From Candidatus Cloacimonadota bacterium (GTDB lineage: Bacteria > Cloacimonadota > Cloacimonadia > Cloacimonadales > Cloacimonadaceae): a DNA stretch of 64,000 nt. A program made the translations under genes and the position numbers. Below, one piece after another: positions 1 to 8,138 of the stretch. How positions within the stretch are numbered: position 1 is the first letter of the stretch; each line of letters begins with the position of its first letter. The notes beneath the pieces are model-generated. The model had not been told where the DNA came from. It saw only the letters and a program-made list of their open reading frames with translations, and made no database searches. The stretch is from positions 1 to 64,000 of the forward strand of contig JAJBAW010000004.1 of assembly GCA_020532545.1 (NCBI GenBank), read 5' to 3'.

Positions 1-288
1 GTAATGCCGGATTAATACGGATCTGGAGGAAGAATTCAGGGTGTCGAAGTGCAGCTCAGCCTGATCCAAAGACAGCAGAGCAGGAGAGTAATCCTGGGCG
101 CAAAAAGCGCGATAAAACTCCAGATAGTGTAAGAATCCCAAGTCCTCAGGATGCTGGGAATCTGCGATAATCTCCCGGATTTGCCCCAGGCACTCCTCTG
201 CCTCATCCAGCCTTCCCTTGCGGAAAAAGCCCAGCGCTTGATTTAAAAAAGGCTGGTATAAACCAAATTTAGATTCGCAAGAACTCAT
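1..288 (-). CDS. Partial TPR-like protein, cut by window edge
   Basis: Reading the minus strand from an ATG at 288 gives 96 open codons that run off the left edge, so only the N-terminus is present. The visible protein begins MSSCESKFGLYQPFLNQALG and continues through helical segments (ALGFFRKGRLDEAEECLGQI, FYRAFCAQDYSPALLSLDQA). Their A/G/Y/A spacing resembles tetratricopeptide repeats, which usually bind protein partners. No signal peptide is visible. The match to TPR is by pattern only. The rest of the gene and its operon lie outside the window. Confidence 0.5.
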   Translation of the reverse strand, partial: MSSCESKFGLYQPFLNQALGFFRKGRLDEAEECLGQIREIIADSQHPEDLGFLHYLEFYRAFCAQDYSPALLSLDQAELHFDTLNSSSRSVLIRHY

Positions 289-565
289 GCTCGGCTCTCA
301 CTCGAATAAGCTTGAATCATCTTCACTCCCCTGGCAATTTGATTGCTATTCTACAAATCTTATTATCTTTAAAAAAATACAATTCTGTTTGAGCTCTCTC
401 AAGTCAAGTGATTTGTTTCGGGCAACGCTTAAATGCTGGTGAAAATTCCAAGTCATAGCTTCTGAGGCTCTTTGAAAACATTTTAAATTATTCTTTCCTA
501 CAATCCATTCCTCAGAATTGACCTGGCGCCTTTGGATAGTTTATCATGCAAAACAGTGAATGTTC

Positions 566-750
566 CTGTGTCGATTACATGAAAGCTGTGATTTTTGGAG
601 TTCAAAGTGCCTAATCTAACTATATATATACGTTTATTTTAGCGGCATTTTGGACTTCAAAAATCATGGCTTTCACGGTTGCCTTAGCGGCACTTTGGAC
701 TTCAAAAATCATGGCTTTCACGGTTGCCTTAGCGGCACTTTGGACTTCAA
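566..750. repeat. 45-bp tandem repeat with an inverted copy
   Basis: The unit starting AGCGGCANTTTGGACTTCAA occurs at 641, 686 and 731 (period 45; the third copy is partial). An imperfect inverted copy lies at about 566-602 (ATGAAAGCTGTGATTTTTGG), so a single strand could fold into a long hairpin. A shorter inverted pair, GGACTTCAA and TTGAAGTCC, continues to about 787. The function is unknown. Confidence 0.75.
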
Positions 751-880
751 GCGGCAGTGGGAAACGTTGCCGACGGCTGTTGAAGTCCATTCCGGCCTGT
801 TGTTAACGTTAATATTGAAATAATCGAAGCCGGATTGAACTCGAACGCCTTTCATAATCCGTAGCAAAAATGTGTTTTCA

Positions 881-931
881 GTCAAGTCAAGTTAGATAAG
901 GGTTTCATTCCAAGTCAAGTCAAGTTAGATA
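881..931. repeat. Short direct repeat
   Basis: GTCAAGTCAAGTTAGATA occurs identically at 881-898 and 914-931, 33 bp apart. It could be a tandem duplication scar or a paired protein-binding site. Nothing nearby decides between these. Confidence 0.6.
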
Positions 932-978
932 GCAAATCCATATGTATTTGATCCTTTCTCCCTCTCCAGAGGGCGTCA

Positions 979-1049
979 ATCACATCTTTATCTAGCCTTA
1001 ATCAAGCGTTAATAATTAACGCTTGATTAAGGCTAGATAAAGATGTGAT
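979..1049. repeat. Perfect palindrome with 35-nt arms
   Basis: Bases 979-1013 are exactly the reverse complement of 1015-1049, with one base (1014) at the centre. The arms begin ATCACATCTTTATCTAGCCT. There is no U-tract typical of an intrinsic terminator. A perfect arm this long with almost no loop suggests a mobile or inverted-duplication product rather than a selected RNA hairpin. Confidence 0.9.
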
Positions 1050-1156
1050 CAAGTGTCTCAAATGAGAAAGGAGACCCAAGAATGCTGGTTTATCCGTAGG
1101 ATGAAAAAGACTCACACGAACCGCCCGATCTGTGTTCTATCATCATCATCATTCAT

Positions 1157-1310
1157 ATGCAGGACTTGGGTTTTCGCTTGGGTTTTCGCCCAAAACCCCT
1201 ACAACCCACATATGCAGGACTTGGGTTTTCGCCCAAAACCCCTACAACCCACATATGCAGGACTTGGGTTTTCGCCCAAAACCCCTACAACCCACATATG
1301 CAGGACTTGT
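1157..1310. repeat. REP-like palindrome array, 43-bp period
   Basis: Copies of a unit containing CTTGGGTTTTCGCCCAAAAC followed by CCCTAC start at 1157, 1212, 1255 and 1298. The spacing is 43 bp, with a first unit lengthened by 12 bp. Read on the minus strand, the units at 1196-1202, 1239-1245 and 1282-1288 begin GTAGGGG and then fold into a hairpin. This is the same head and stem plan as the REP elements around the transposase at 19175-19999, so these look like distant members of that family. Confidence 0.75.
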
Positions 1311-1477
1311 CTAAAATTGCGTCCCGTTCTCGCTTTGCAGGTATTATGCCTGGATAATAAGGATTGGAATAGGCTCTGGCCACTTATTCATCTTAAAGTG
1401 CATAAGAAAGTAGCGTGACTTGGGAAGAGGAATTGAACAGTCTCTCTTTGACCCCCCACCGAATTCCGACATTTAGC

Positions 1478-1506
1478 TTGACATCACAAGCAGATTTATT
1501 TCTAAT
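1478..1506 (+). promoter_or_regulatory. Sigma-70-type promoter of the recA operon
   Basis: TTGACA at 1478-1483, a 17-bp spacer and TCTAAT at 1501-1506 match the sigma-70 consensus in 11 of 12 positions. Transcription would start near 1513, about 25 bases before the first gene start at 1539. It plausibly drives the whole run of overlapping genes to 5243. Confidence 0.65.
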
Positions 1507-1538
1507 GAATTATCATAATATGTCAGACGAGGTATCAG

Positions 1539-2021
1539 ATGGAATTAAAAACTCTGCGACTAAATTTTCCCGAAGCTTGCAATATCATCCTGGGTCAGAG
1601 CCACTTTATCAAGACTGTGGAAGACCTCTATGAGGCTATGGTAAATAGCGTTCCCGGTATCAAGTTTGGTCTGGCTTTTTGCGAAGCATCCGGCCCTTGC
1701 CTGATCCGCAAAGATGGTACAGACACGGTACTAATCGAGATCGCAGTGGAAAATATGCGCGCTCTGGGGGCCGGACACAGCTTCATCATAGTGATGAAAG
1801 ATGCTTTTCCGCTCAATGTCTTGCCCGCTATCAAAGCCTGTCGCGAAGTGGTGCAGATCTTCTGTGCTACCGCAAATCCCGTGCAGGTGATCCTGGCCGA
1901 AACCGAGCAGGGGCGTGGTATATTGGGCGTGATCGATGGCTCCTCTCCCAAAGGTGTGGAGTTGGATACAGACATCAGCCACCGCAAGAAATTCCTGCTG
2001 GATATAGGCTACAAACGCTGA
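1539..2021 (+). CDS. Adenosine-specific kinase family protein (DUF355)
   Basis: This 160-residue protein (starting MELKTLRLNFPEACNIILGQ) matches the small archaeal and bacterial family named for an adenosine-specific kinase (Pfam Adenosine_kin). Family-like stretches include GIKFGLAFCEASGP, FIIVMKDAFPLNVLPAIK and IFCATANPVQVI. The length fits a complete member. The start at 1539 has a purine-rich GACGAGG just upstream and follows the promoter at 1478-1506. The stop overlaps the next start as TGATG, so it should be translated together with thpR and recA. The family's true substrate is poorly established, so the kinase name is by homology only. Confidence 0.8.
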   Translation: MELKTLRLNFPEACNIILGQSHFIKTVEDLYEAMVNSVPGIKFGLAFCEASGPCLIRKDGTDTVLIEIAVENMRALGAGHSFIIVMKDAFPLNVLPAIKACREVVQIFCATANPVQVILAETEQGRGILGVIDGSSPKGVELDTDISHRKKFLLDIGYKR

Positions 2022-2584
2022 TGCGCCTCTTTGTCGCCTTACAGCCACCGCTTTCCTTGCACCAGGAGATGGTCCGTGCCCTTAAAGCCCTACAGAGCAT
2101 AAAGCACAAGGGCATAAACTGGGTTAGTCCGGAAAACCTGCATCTCACGGTGAATTTCATCGGTGAAGTGGCAGAGCATCAGGTAGAGGAAGTCAAAGAG
2201 CTGATTTCAGTCCAGGCCTCAAAGCTCTCTGCCATGAAGCTAAAAGTAGAAGGCATAGACCTTTTTCCTCATCGCGAGCCCCGCTTGATCTGGCTAAAGC
2301 TCAGTGGCGACGAAAAAGAGCTCTCGCATTTGAATCGGCAATTGCTGAATGGTTTGCGCTCTCTGGGAATTGATGCCGATGCCAAGAAACTGAAGCTGCA
2401 TGTGACTCTGGGGCGGATCAAAGCCCCGCAAAGTCAGGATTTTGAACGCATCGTCCTGACTCAGACACTCAAAATGGAAGAAAGTTATTGGGATACCCTT
2501 GCCTTGTACCGCAGTACGCTGCGTCCCGAGGGCCCCAGATACGATATCATCGAACAATATAATCTAAAATATACGGAGGTATAA
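2021..2584 (+). CDS. thpR: RNA 2',3'-cyclic phosphodiesterase (ThpR/LigT)
   Basis: A 187-residue member of the 2H phosphoesterase superfamily, which opens 2',3'-cyclic phosphates on RNA. Both catalytic HxTx motifs are visible: HLTV (H41, T43) and HVTL (H127, T129), and the length is normal for the family. The frame is open upstream to 1679, but the start at 2021 overlaps the preceding stop (TGATG) and gives the usual N-terminus [10 protein letters not shown]. Its own stop overlaps the recA start (TAATG). The position next to recA suggests shared transcription, not a proven role in DNA repair. Confidence 0.9.
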   Translation: MRLFVALQPPLSLHQEMVRALKALQSIKHKGINWVSPENLHLTVNFIGEVAEHQVEEVKELISVQASKLSAMKLKVEGIDLFPHREPRLIWLKLSGDEKELSHLNRQLLNGLRSLGIDADAKKLKLHVTLGRIKAPQSQDFERIVLTQTLKMEESYWDTLALYRSTLRPEGPRYDIIEQYNLKYTEV

Positions 2585-3639
2585 TGCTGGATAAGAACAA
2601 AAATGCAGCCCTGAAAACCGCAATGTCTCAGCTCGAGAAGAGATTCGGCGTGGGCACCCTCATGCGCTTGGGCGACAAGCCCATCGAAGCTGTGGAAGTA
2701 ATTCCCACCGGAGCTTTTAACCTGGATATCGCTTTGGGCATTGGTGGCATTCCCAGAGGCAGAATCATCGAAATATACGGTGCTGAAGCCAGTGGCAAGA
2801 CCACCCTCTCTCTGCATATTGCTGCAGAATGTCAAAAACAAGGTGGCACCGTCGCCTTTATAGATGCCGAGCATGCCTTGGACGTATCCTATGCCAAACG
2901 CCTTGGCGTGCAGACGGATAACATGTTGCTTTCCCAACCGGATGGGGGAGAGCAAGCCCTGGAAGTTACCGAGACCCTGGTGCGCAGCTCTGCTGTGGAT
3001 TTGATCATCATAGATTCCGTGGCCGCTTTGGTGCCCAGACAGGAGATCGAAGGCAATATGGGCGATAGCCATGTGGGCCTGCAAGCCCGCCTCATGAGCC
3101 AGGCCCTGCGCAAGCTGACGGCTATAGTGGCCAAGAGCAATACCTCGGTGATCTTTATCAATCAGATTCGCATCAAGATCGGCGCGCCCGCCTTTGTGAA
3201 TCCTGAAACCACCACCGGTGGTGTGGCACTGAAATTCTACTCTTCCCTGCGCCTGGAAATCCGCTATGGCGGCGCTATCAAGGATACTGGAGCAGACAAT
3301 CAGATCATCGGAGCCCGCACGAAAGTCAAAGTGGTGAAAAACAAATTCGCTCCGCCCTTCAAAAATGTGGAATTCCCCATCATCTTTGGACAAGGGATCT
3401 CGCATCTGGATATCATCCTGGACATGGCTGTGCAGCACGATATCGTCAAGAAAAGCGGTTCCTGGTATGCCTACAACGATGAAAAGCTGGGTCAGGGTAC
3501 GGAGAAATCCAAACAGTATCTCACCGAAAACCCTGCGATCATGAAAGAGATAGAAGAGAAACTACGCATAAAAGTGACACCGGCAGAATTCACCGATCCA
3601 CCAGTTCACGATGAAGTTGAAGTACTGGAAGAAGAGTGA
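2584..3639 (+). CDS. recA: Recombinase RecA
   Basis: RecA forms filaments on single-stranded DNA, drives strand exchange and stimulates LexA-type self-cleavage. The 351-residue protein has the Walker A motif GAEASGKTT, the Walker B region [12 protein letters not shown], the DNA-binding loop region around [20 protein letters not shown] and the NQIRIKIG stretch. It ends in the usual acidic tail (EVEVLEEE). The Walker A loop reads GAEASGKT rather than the more common GPESSGKT, which is tolerated. The start overlaps the thpR stop by one base, and recX starts inside its 3' end. No LexA-type operator was recognised in front of the operon. Confidence 0.98.
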   Translation: MLDKNKNAALKTAMSQLEKRFGVGTLMRLGDKPIEAVEVIPTGAFNLDIALGIGGIPRGRIIEIYGAEASGKTTLSLHIAAECQKQGGTVAFIDAEHALDVSYAKRLGVQTDNMLLSQPDGGEQALEVTETLVRSSAVDLIIIDSVAALVPRQEIEGNMGDSHVGLQARLMSQALRKLTAIVAKSNTSVIFINQIRIKIGAPAFVNPETTTGGVALKFYSSLRLEIRYGGAIKDTGADNQIIGARTKVKVVKNKFAPPFKNVEFPIIFGQGISHLDIILDMAVQHDIVKKSGSWYAYNDEKLGQGTEKSKQYLTENPAIMKEIEEKLRIKVTPAEFTDPPVHDEVEVLEEE

Positions 3640-4222
3640 ACGCTCGGCTTATCTAAGCCTTAACGACGAAATTTGGGGGGTTCTGAGTCTTCGGACCCTC
3701 CATAAACTCTATCCCTTATCCTGTGAGGCGGAGATATCCGAGGCGGAAGCCCAGCATTTGATCTCAGAGCTGGAAAAAAAGGCCTGGTGGCAGATCACGG
3801 AATATCTGGCCAGAGCGGAGCATAGTGAACACCAATGCCGCCTCTTTCTGGGGCGCAAGGATTATCATAAAAGCATCATAGACCAGTGCATTGAGCTTTG
3901 TAAAGAAAAGACTTATCTGGACGATGCCCGCTTTGCCGAAATCCTGATCCGCAGCCTCTTTGAGCGAGGCAAAAGCAAACGTGCCATCATCGAAAAGCTC
4001 TATGCACAGCGCATCCCCCCTGCGCTCTATGAGCCTATCCTGCAAGAACTTCAAGACCCTGAGCAAAATCAGACTCTTTTGAGAGAACAGATCCAAAAAC
4101 TGCTCTATAAACACCGTGCCCAAGAGCCCTGGAAGGCCAAAGAAAAGGTCTATGCCTCGCTCTTTCGCAAGGGCTTTTCCCTGGATGAGATTGCTCAGGC
4201 CTGGGAGAGTCCGGATGAGTGA
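3611..4222 (+). CDS. recX: Regulatory protein RecX
   Basis: RecX binds RecA filaments and limits RecA activity. The 203-residue protein has the helical RecX layout, including [20 protein letters not shown], the [22 protein letters not shown] core and a C-terminal [20 protein letters not shown]. The chosen start lies 29 bases inside recA, in a different frame. No strong ribosome site precedes it, so translational coupling to recA is likely and the exact start is uncertain. RecA followed directly by recX is a common arrangement and supports the assignment. Confidence 0.88.
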   Translation: MKLKYWKKSERSAYLSLNDEIWGVLSLRTLHKLYPLSCEAEISEAEAQHLISELEKKAWWQITEYLARAEHSEHQCRLFLGRKDYHKSIIDQCIELCKEKTYLDDARFAEILIRSLFERGKSKRAIIEKLYAQRIPPALYEPILQELQDPEQNQTLLREQIQKLLYKHRAQEPWKAKEKVYASLFRKGFSLDEIAQAWESPDE

Positions 4223-5243
4223 GTTTACCGCTTTTATGCTGAAGCTTTGCTGCTCCGGGATTCCCCTTTTTGCCCTGATCCTGCTGGCCTCCTGCGCCTA
4301 TCAGGGGGTGAATGAGTACCCTATTGCCTCCAGCTATCCCAGCCCCCAGGATTTGGTGCCTAAGATGAATGAGCTGGCCCAGCGCCATCCCGGACTCCTG
4401 ATGCACCGCATTATCGGCTTTACCCAAACGGAAAATCTACCTATCCACGCCATAGAACTCGGCAAAGGACAGCGCAATATCCTGATCATCGGCCAGCATC
4501 ATGGCGATGAAATCCTGGGTGTGGCCTTGGCCTTCCAGCTCTTTGAAAGCCTGAGTGAACGCTATCACAAAGACGCCCAAGTGCACGAGCTATTGGATGA
4601 ATTCAAGCTCTGGATCGTGCCCAGTCTAAACCCCGAAGGCTGGCGTGTGGTGAGTGAAAACCTCACCCGAACCAAACGCAAAAACAACCGCGATACCGAT
4701 GGCAATGGCAAGCTCGATCTGCGCACCGACGGCGTGGATCTGAACCGTAATTATCCCGTATTCTGGGATATCGATACTGAAATAGACCACCTCAGCCCCT
4801 TTTACAAAGGCCCGCAGCCTGCTTCTGAAAAGGAAACCCAGGCGATCATCGCTTTGGGACGTAAGGTCTCTTTTGACCTTGCCATCTTTTATCATTCTTC
4901 CCGCACCGGCGCCCTAAATGAGACCATCTTTCTGCCGGCTGTGGATGAGCCCAGGGAGGACTTTCTGGCTCTGCAAGATTTGGCTGAGTTCTATGCACAA
5001 AACGTGCCGCGGGACTATCGGCCTGGCACTTACTCGCTGCACAAGAATAGCACCTCCAAGGTGGGAAATGCCCGCAACTTCTTCTATCACAGCCTGGATG
5101 TACCGGCGATGTTGATTGAGATCGGTGGGGTGAATAGGGAGGGTAGGAGCATTATCCATCCACCGAATAAGATGGTTAAGCGGATTGTGAGCAGGCATGA
5201 GAAGGCTTTGGTGAAGATGATGGAGAGGATGCGGGAGCTTTAG
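4215..5243 (+). CDS. Lipoprotein M14-family zinc carboxypeptidase
   Basis: This 342-residue protein begins with a lipoprotein signal peptide: the hydrophobic stretch IPLFALILLAS precedes C27 in an LLASC lipobox, so it is probably anchored to an envelope membrane. The M14 zinc site is visible as HHGDE (H96 and E99). Further hallmarks are DGVDLNRNYP, the YHSS region with the third ligand, and LIEIGG with the likely catalytic glutamate. Such enzymes remove C-terminal residues or cut peptidoglycan peptides; the substrate cannot be read here. The start at 4215 overlaps the end of recX (stop 4220-4222), although the frame is open upstream. Confidence 0.85.
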   Translation: MSEFTAFMLKLCCSGIPLFALILLASCAYQGVNEYPIASSYPSPQDLVPKMNELAQRHPGLLMHRIIGFTQTENLPIHAIELGKGQRNILIIGQHHGDEILGVALAFQLFESLSERYHKDAQVHELLDEFKLWIVPSLNPEGWRVVSENLTRTKRKNNRDTDGNGKLDLRTDGVDLNRNYPVFWDIDTEIDHLSPFYKGPQPASEKETQAIIALGRKVSFDLAIFYHSSRTGALNETIFLPAVDEPREDFLALQDLAEFYAQNVPRDYRPGTYSLHKNSTSKVGNARNFFYHSLDVPAMLIEIGGVNREGRSIIHPPNKMVKRIVSRHEKALVKMMERMREL

Positions 5244-5428
5244 AGTGGACTAAGGATCGGAAGAGCTATGGAGATGAAAGTTATGACGAGATTTGAGATT
5301 TTACCTATAATGACAAGAATAAACAAGAATTATTGGAATATAACTTGACAGAAAATACGAACAAACTATACATACCAATAAGTGGTTTTCAAGACTGATT
5401 TATTTAAAATGAGAGTAAAGGAGAAATA

Positions 5429-5788
5429 TTGAAAATGACAAAACAACAATACATTGACAAGGGTGTCCGGCAATTGTTGGAATGCGATTCAGATTTGGTG
5501 GTTCAAACAGCAATTATAGTTATTGATTCAACCAAGAAACTGACTTATGAGAATACAGATCAAGTTATTTCACTATCACACCAAATTGATATTCTTAGTG
5601 AAATTAGAAAGAGATTAACAGCGACTTCAGTAATAAAAGAAGCGCAAGAAAGTGGTTGCTTGATGCAGAGTGTAGGAAATGTACTTGATTATCTTAAGCC
5701 AGCAGCAAGTGCCATGCAAAATGAAATCGATACATTATCCCAATCCGAGAAATCAACCAAAGAAGAAAAACCAATCAAGTCGAAATGA
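5429..5788 (+). CDS. Hypothetical protein, first of an AT-rich pair
   Basis: I do not recognise this 119-residue protein. It is predicted mostly helical and soluble, with a central segment TDQVISLSHQIDILSEIRKR and a charged lysine-rich tail (EKSTKEEKPIKSK). AAAGGAG at 5417-5423 is spaced best for a TTG start at 5429; an ATG at 5435 is the alternative. It overlaps the next gene as ATGA, so the two are probably translated together. The pair is visibly richer in A and T than the genes on either side, which suggests acquisition from elsewhere. Confidence 0.65.
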   Translation: MKMTKQQYIDKGVRQLLECDSDLVVQTAIIVIDSTKKLTYENTDQVISLSHQIDILSEIRKRLTATSVIKEAQESGCLMQSVGNVLDYLKPAASAMQNEIDTLSQSEKSTKEEKPIKSK

Positions 5789-6237
5789 CAGGGCCAGATT
5801 GGATAGCATTAGTTGCTTTGCTCATTTCTATCGGTGCTTTTATTTTATCGATTGTTTTAGCATGGAATAGCATCAGAATAGGCAAAGTAACGCTTGAACA
5901 GGCTTTTTTATCTGATATCAAGGAAGCGAGAAATAGATATTCTTCTTTATTTGATAAAATTATAGAGATAGATCAAAAAGATAAACAAAAAAAGGAGCTA
6001 TCAGTTGCATTTCTTGAAGAGAGATTAGAGGAGTATTTGAACTCTCTTGACTATGCCTGTGGTAAGTACTTAAGTAAAATCATGAATAAAAAAAGCTTTG
6101 AAGAAAATTTCAAGCGATTAGTACAAGAAGTTTATGAAAATGAGAAGCTCTTTAAGAATGTGATGAACGGAGATAAAAACAGGTTTGTATCGCTAAAAAA
6201 AGTCTATGAAGAATTCTTTACTCAATGCAATAACTAA
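5785..6237 (+). CDS. Small membrane-anchored hypothetical protein
   Basis: A 150-residue protein with one N-terminal membrane segment (about residues 6-28, IALVALLISIGAFILSIVLA). A long, charged and probably helical cytoplasmic part follows (KEARNRYSSLFDKIIEIDQK, LEERLEEYLNSLDY). It starts within the stop of the upstream gene (ATGA), the usual sign of a co-translated pair. I do not recognise a family. The layout of a small soluble partner plus a one-helix membrane protein is seen in some defence and toxin-antitoxin pairs, but nothing here proves such a role. Confidence 0.65.
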   Translation: MTGPDWIALVALLISIGAFILSIVLAWNSIRIGKVTLEQAFLSDIKEARNRYSSLFDKIIEIDQKDKQKKELSVAFLEERLEEYLNSLDYACGKYLSKIMNKKSFEENFKRLVQEVYENEKLFKNVMNGDKNRFVSLKKVYEEFFTQCNN

Positions 6238-6586
6238 TTGGTTGTTTATGCTTCCAATTACTCCAGTGCATATATGATCTGAATGATGAAAAACATTCTG
6301 TTAAGTGAGTGATGAAGCCCTTTTTTCGTTCAAGCACAGAGAAAACTGACGCAGCAAAAAGATGAAGCACTGGATGTCCCAGGCTTTATCCAAGCTTGCC
6401 CTTGTTTGTCCAAGATTATTTAGTCTGTCTATCAACTGATTGGTCGGACAAGATCACCTGCAGCGTGATTCATTTAGGCGTTGAACCGCAGATCAGAAGA
6501 TGGCAGGAGTCCATCTATCAGTCTGTTGTCGATTGGATGGAATCGTTAAGCTGATTTGCATACCAACTAATACTTAAGGTACAGCT
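6238..6586. other. Gap with a possible gene remnant
   Basis: No complete gene. One plus-strand frame is open from about 6368 to 6552 and its tail (ending VVDWMESLS) looks protein-like. It has no recognisable start or ribosome site and may be the 3' remnant of a lost gene. No terminator was seen for either flanking gene. Confidence 0.35.
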
Positions 6587-7861
6587 TTATTTCACCACCA
6601 TCACCCGCGATGTATAGACCTCACCATCTGCTTGCATCCTGATCAGATAGATTCCATTGGCCAGAGCTCTGCCTTGCGCGTCTTTTGCGGTCCAGCTCAG
6701 GCTGCCTTTCTGGCTTGATGCTGGATAAGATTCCTTTTTCAAGAGCTGGCCTTTGATGTTATAGGTGCTGACCTGGATGGTACTGGCTTTGGAGAGGGAA
6801 TACTCCAGCGAGCTCTGGTCCCGCACGGGATTGGGATACACCAGCAGCGGGATGGCCGCAGTATTTACTTGATCGCTATTCGAGACAGCGCCACTATGGC
6901 TGTAAGTGAAGGTATATCCGGGTGAGCCTTCAAAGTCCGCACCTATATAGGTCAAGAGTCCGGCGGTGTTCCAGTTCAGGAAAAAGAGGCCATTGCAGTA
7001 TTCCAGGCTGCTGCCTTCTTCGCTAAATTGCAGGTTCTGGCAGTGATATTCCGGCTCGTACCACTCTCCCTGGGTGTTGGCATGGGTCTCGATCACATAA
7101 GAGACGGCATAGTCGTCATTTAGATAAGGTGGAGCGCCCTGTTTGTAGCCTTGTATGCCCAGCAGGATGTAGTCCGGCATATACAGGTAATACTTTTCAA
7201 AGTTCTGGCTTTGGGCAAATTGATTGCCGGTATAGATGTATTCAAGACGCATGTTTGGTGTCCAGGTGAGCGAATCAGGGGAAACATAGCGATCTTCCTG
7301 AGTTCTGCGACCTTCAGCATCAAGAGTCATTTCGATCTTGGTGAATTGAACGGGATTTGAGCTTTTCCACAGGCTGCCGGTCAGCTTCTTATCCTCGTTG
7401 TATGTGTGCCAGGCCTGTATTTTATAATCCGTGCCGGTGGCATTGTAGGTCAGGCGGTCTTCCAGATAGTAGCCATCGTAAGTGATCTTGCTGATCCGGT
7501 AAAGCGGTTGGGATCCATATCTCCAAAGCCTGAGGGGAGAGCGCAGGGTGAAGAAATCAGTTGCGTATTCCACAGCGCCGTCGAAGGCATAAGTGCTGTC
7601 TGAGTGGATAAAATCTATGGAACCGTCAAAGCTGTAGGTTTCATGGATCGAGCGGATATTCAGGGGATTGACGGAATAAGAAGTGAAGGTCTGCGTTTCA
7701 CTTTCAGACCAGTCCGGGCCGCCAAAAGCGCCTCCAGAGCTGTACCAATGAAAGCCCGTCAGAAAATAAATCTGAGGGAAATCCTGAGCATAAAGACCTG
7801 GCAAGCTGAATCCCAGAACCAGAATCAGCGTAAGGATTATTCTATATTGTGTTCGCATCAT
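6587..7861 (-). CDS. Secreted protein with T9SS sorting domain
   Basis: A 424-residue exported protein. Residues 1-25 form a signal peptide (RIILTLILVLGFSLPGLYAQ). The body is rich in aromatic residues and beta-type stretches, with repeats loosely like YD repeats (ISKITYDGYYLEDRLTYN, IEMTLDAEGRRTQEDRY). The last 85 or so residues are a FlgD-like sorting domain: LLVYPNPVRDQSS, ISTYN-type strands (VSTYNIKGQLLKKE), WTAKDAQGRALANGIYLIRM and a basic end. This suggests T9SS-type export and surface attachment. Two ATGs at 7861 and 7858 follow AAGGA; 7858 has the better spacing. No enzymatic motif was found. Confidence 0.8.
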   Translation of the reverse strand: MMRTQYRIILTLILVLGFSLPGLYAQDFPQIYFLTGFHWYSSGGAFGGPDWSESETQTFTSYSVNPLNIRSIHETYSFDGSIDFIHSDSTYAFDGAVEYATDFFTLRSPLRLWRYGSQPLYRISKITYDGYYLEDRLTYNATGTDYKIQAWHTYNEDKKLTGSLWKSSNPVQFTKIEMTLDAEGRRTQEDRYVSPDSLTWTPNMRLEYIYTGNQFAQSQNFEKYYLYMPDYILLGIQGYKQGAPPYLNDDYAVSYVIETHANTQGEWYEPEYHCQNLQFSEEGSSLEYCNGLFFLNWNTAGLLTYIGADFEGSPGYTFTYSHSGAVSNSDQVNTAAIPLLVYPNPVRDQSSLEYSLSKASTIQVSTYNIKGQLLKKESYPASSQKGSLSWTAKDAQGRALANGIYLIRMQADGEVYTSRVMVVK

Positions 7862-7928
7862 TCCTTCTTTTCATGATTTGTTTGTTTAGCAAATGCTGGT
7901 TCAAAGTCCAGGCATTGTTTCTCAAGTA

Positions 7929-7956
7929 AGCTGAGAAGATCTAATTGTTCTCAGCT
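7929..7956. other. Hairpin between divergent genes
   Basis: AGCTGAGAA (7929-7937) and TTCTCAGCT (7948-7956) form a perfect 9-bp stem around a 10-nt loop, in the gap between the divergent genes ending at 7861 and starting at 8139. No T-tract follows on either strand, so it is unlikely to be an intrinsic terminator. It could be an operator or a leader hairpin. Confidence 0.5.
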
Positions 7957-8138
7957 ATCACACGCTATATAAAGTCAAGCAACTAATCATATTATATGTC
8001 ATATCAGCAGGATAGGCAAGTCCTTTCTTTAGCTCAGCGGGATATGATGTCCATATGGCCCCGCGGTTTTCCCTTGACCTTATCCCGATCTGCCTGATGC
8101 TGTCCGTGCTTGAAAAGAAATCAAAGCGAGGAAAGATT

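Larger units (their letters stand above)
289..1477. other. Repeat-rich gap without a convincing gene
   Basis: About 1.2 kb with no supported gene. Open frames near 1053-1418 are low-complexity translations of the repeat at 1157-1310. The gap holds a 45-bp repeat with an inverted copy, a short direct repeat, a perfect 35-nt-arm palindrome and a REP-like array, each listed separately. The part from about 300 to 560 is AT-rich and nothing was recognised in it. Confidence 0.6.

Noticed and set aside
1053-1418. Small proteins over the 1.16-1.31 kb repeats
   Set aside because: They are low-complexity translations of a 43-bp REP array in three frames, without support as genes.
1415-1633. 72-residue frame just before the adenosine-specific-kinase-like gene
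   Set aside because: It overlaps the promoter at 1478-1506 and the real gene start at 1539, and has no ribosome site.
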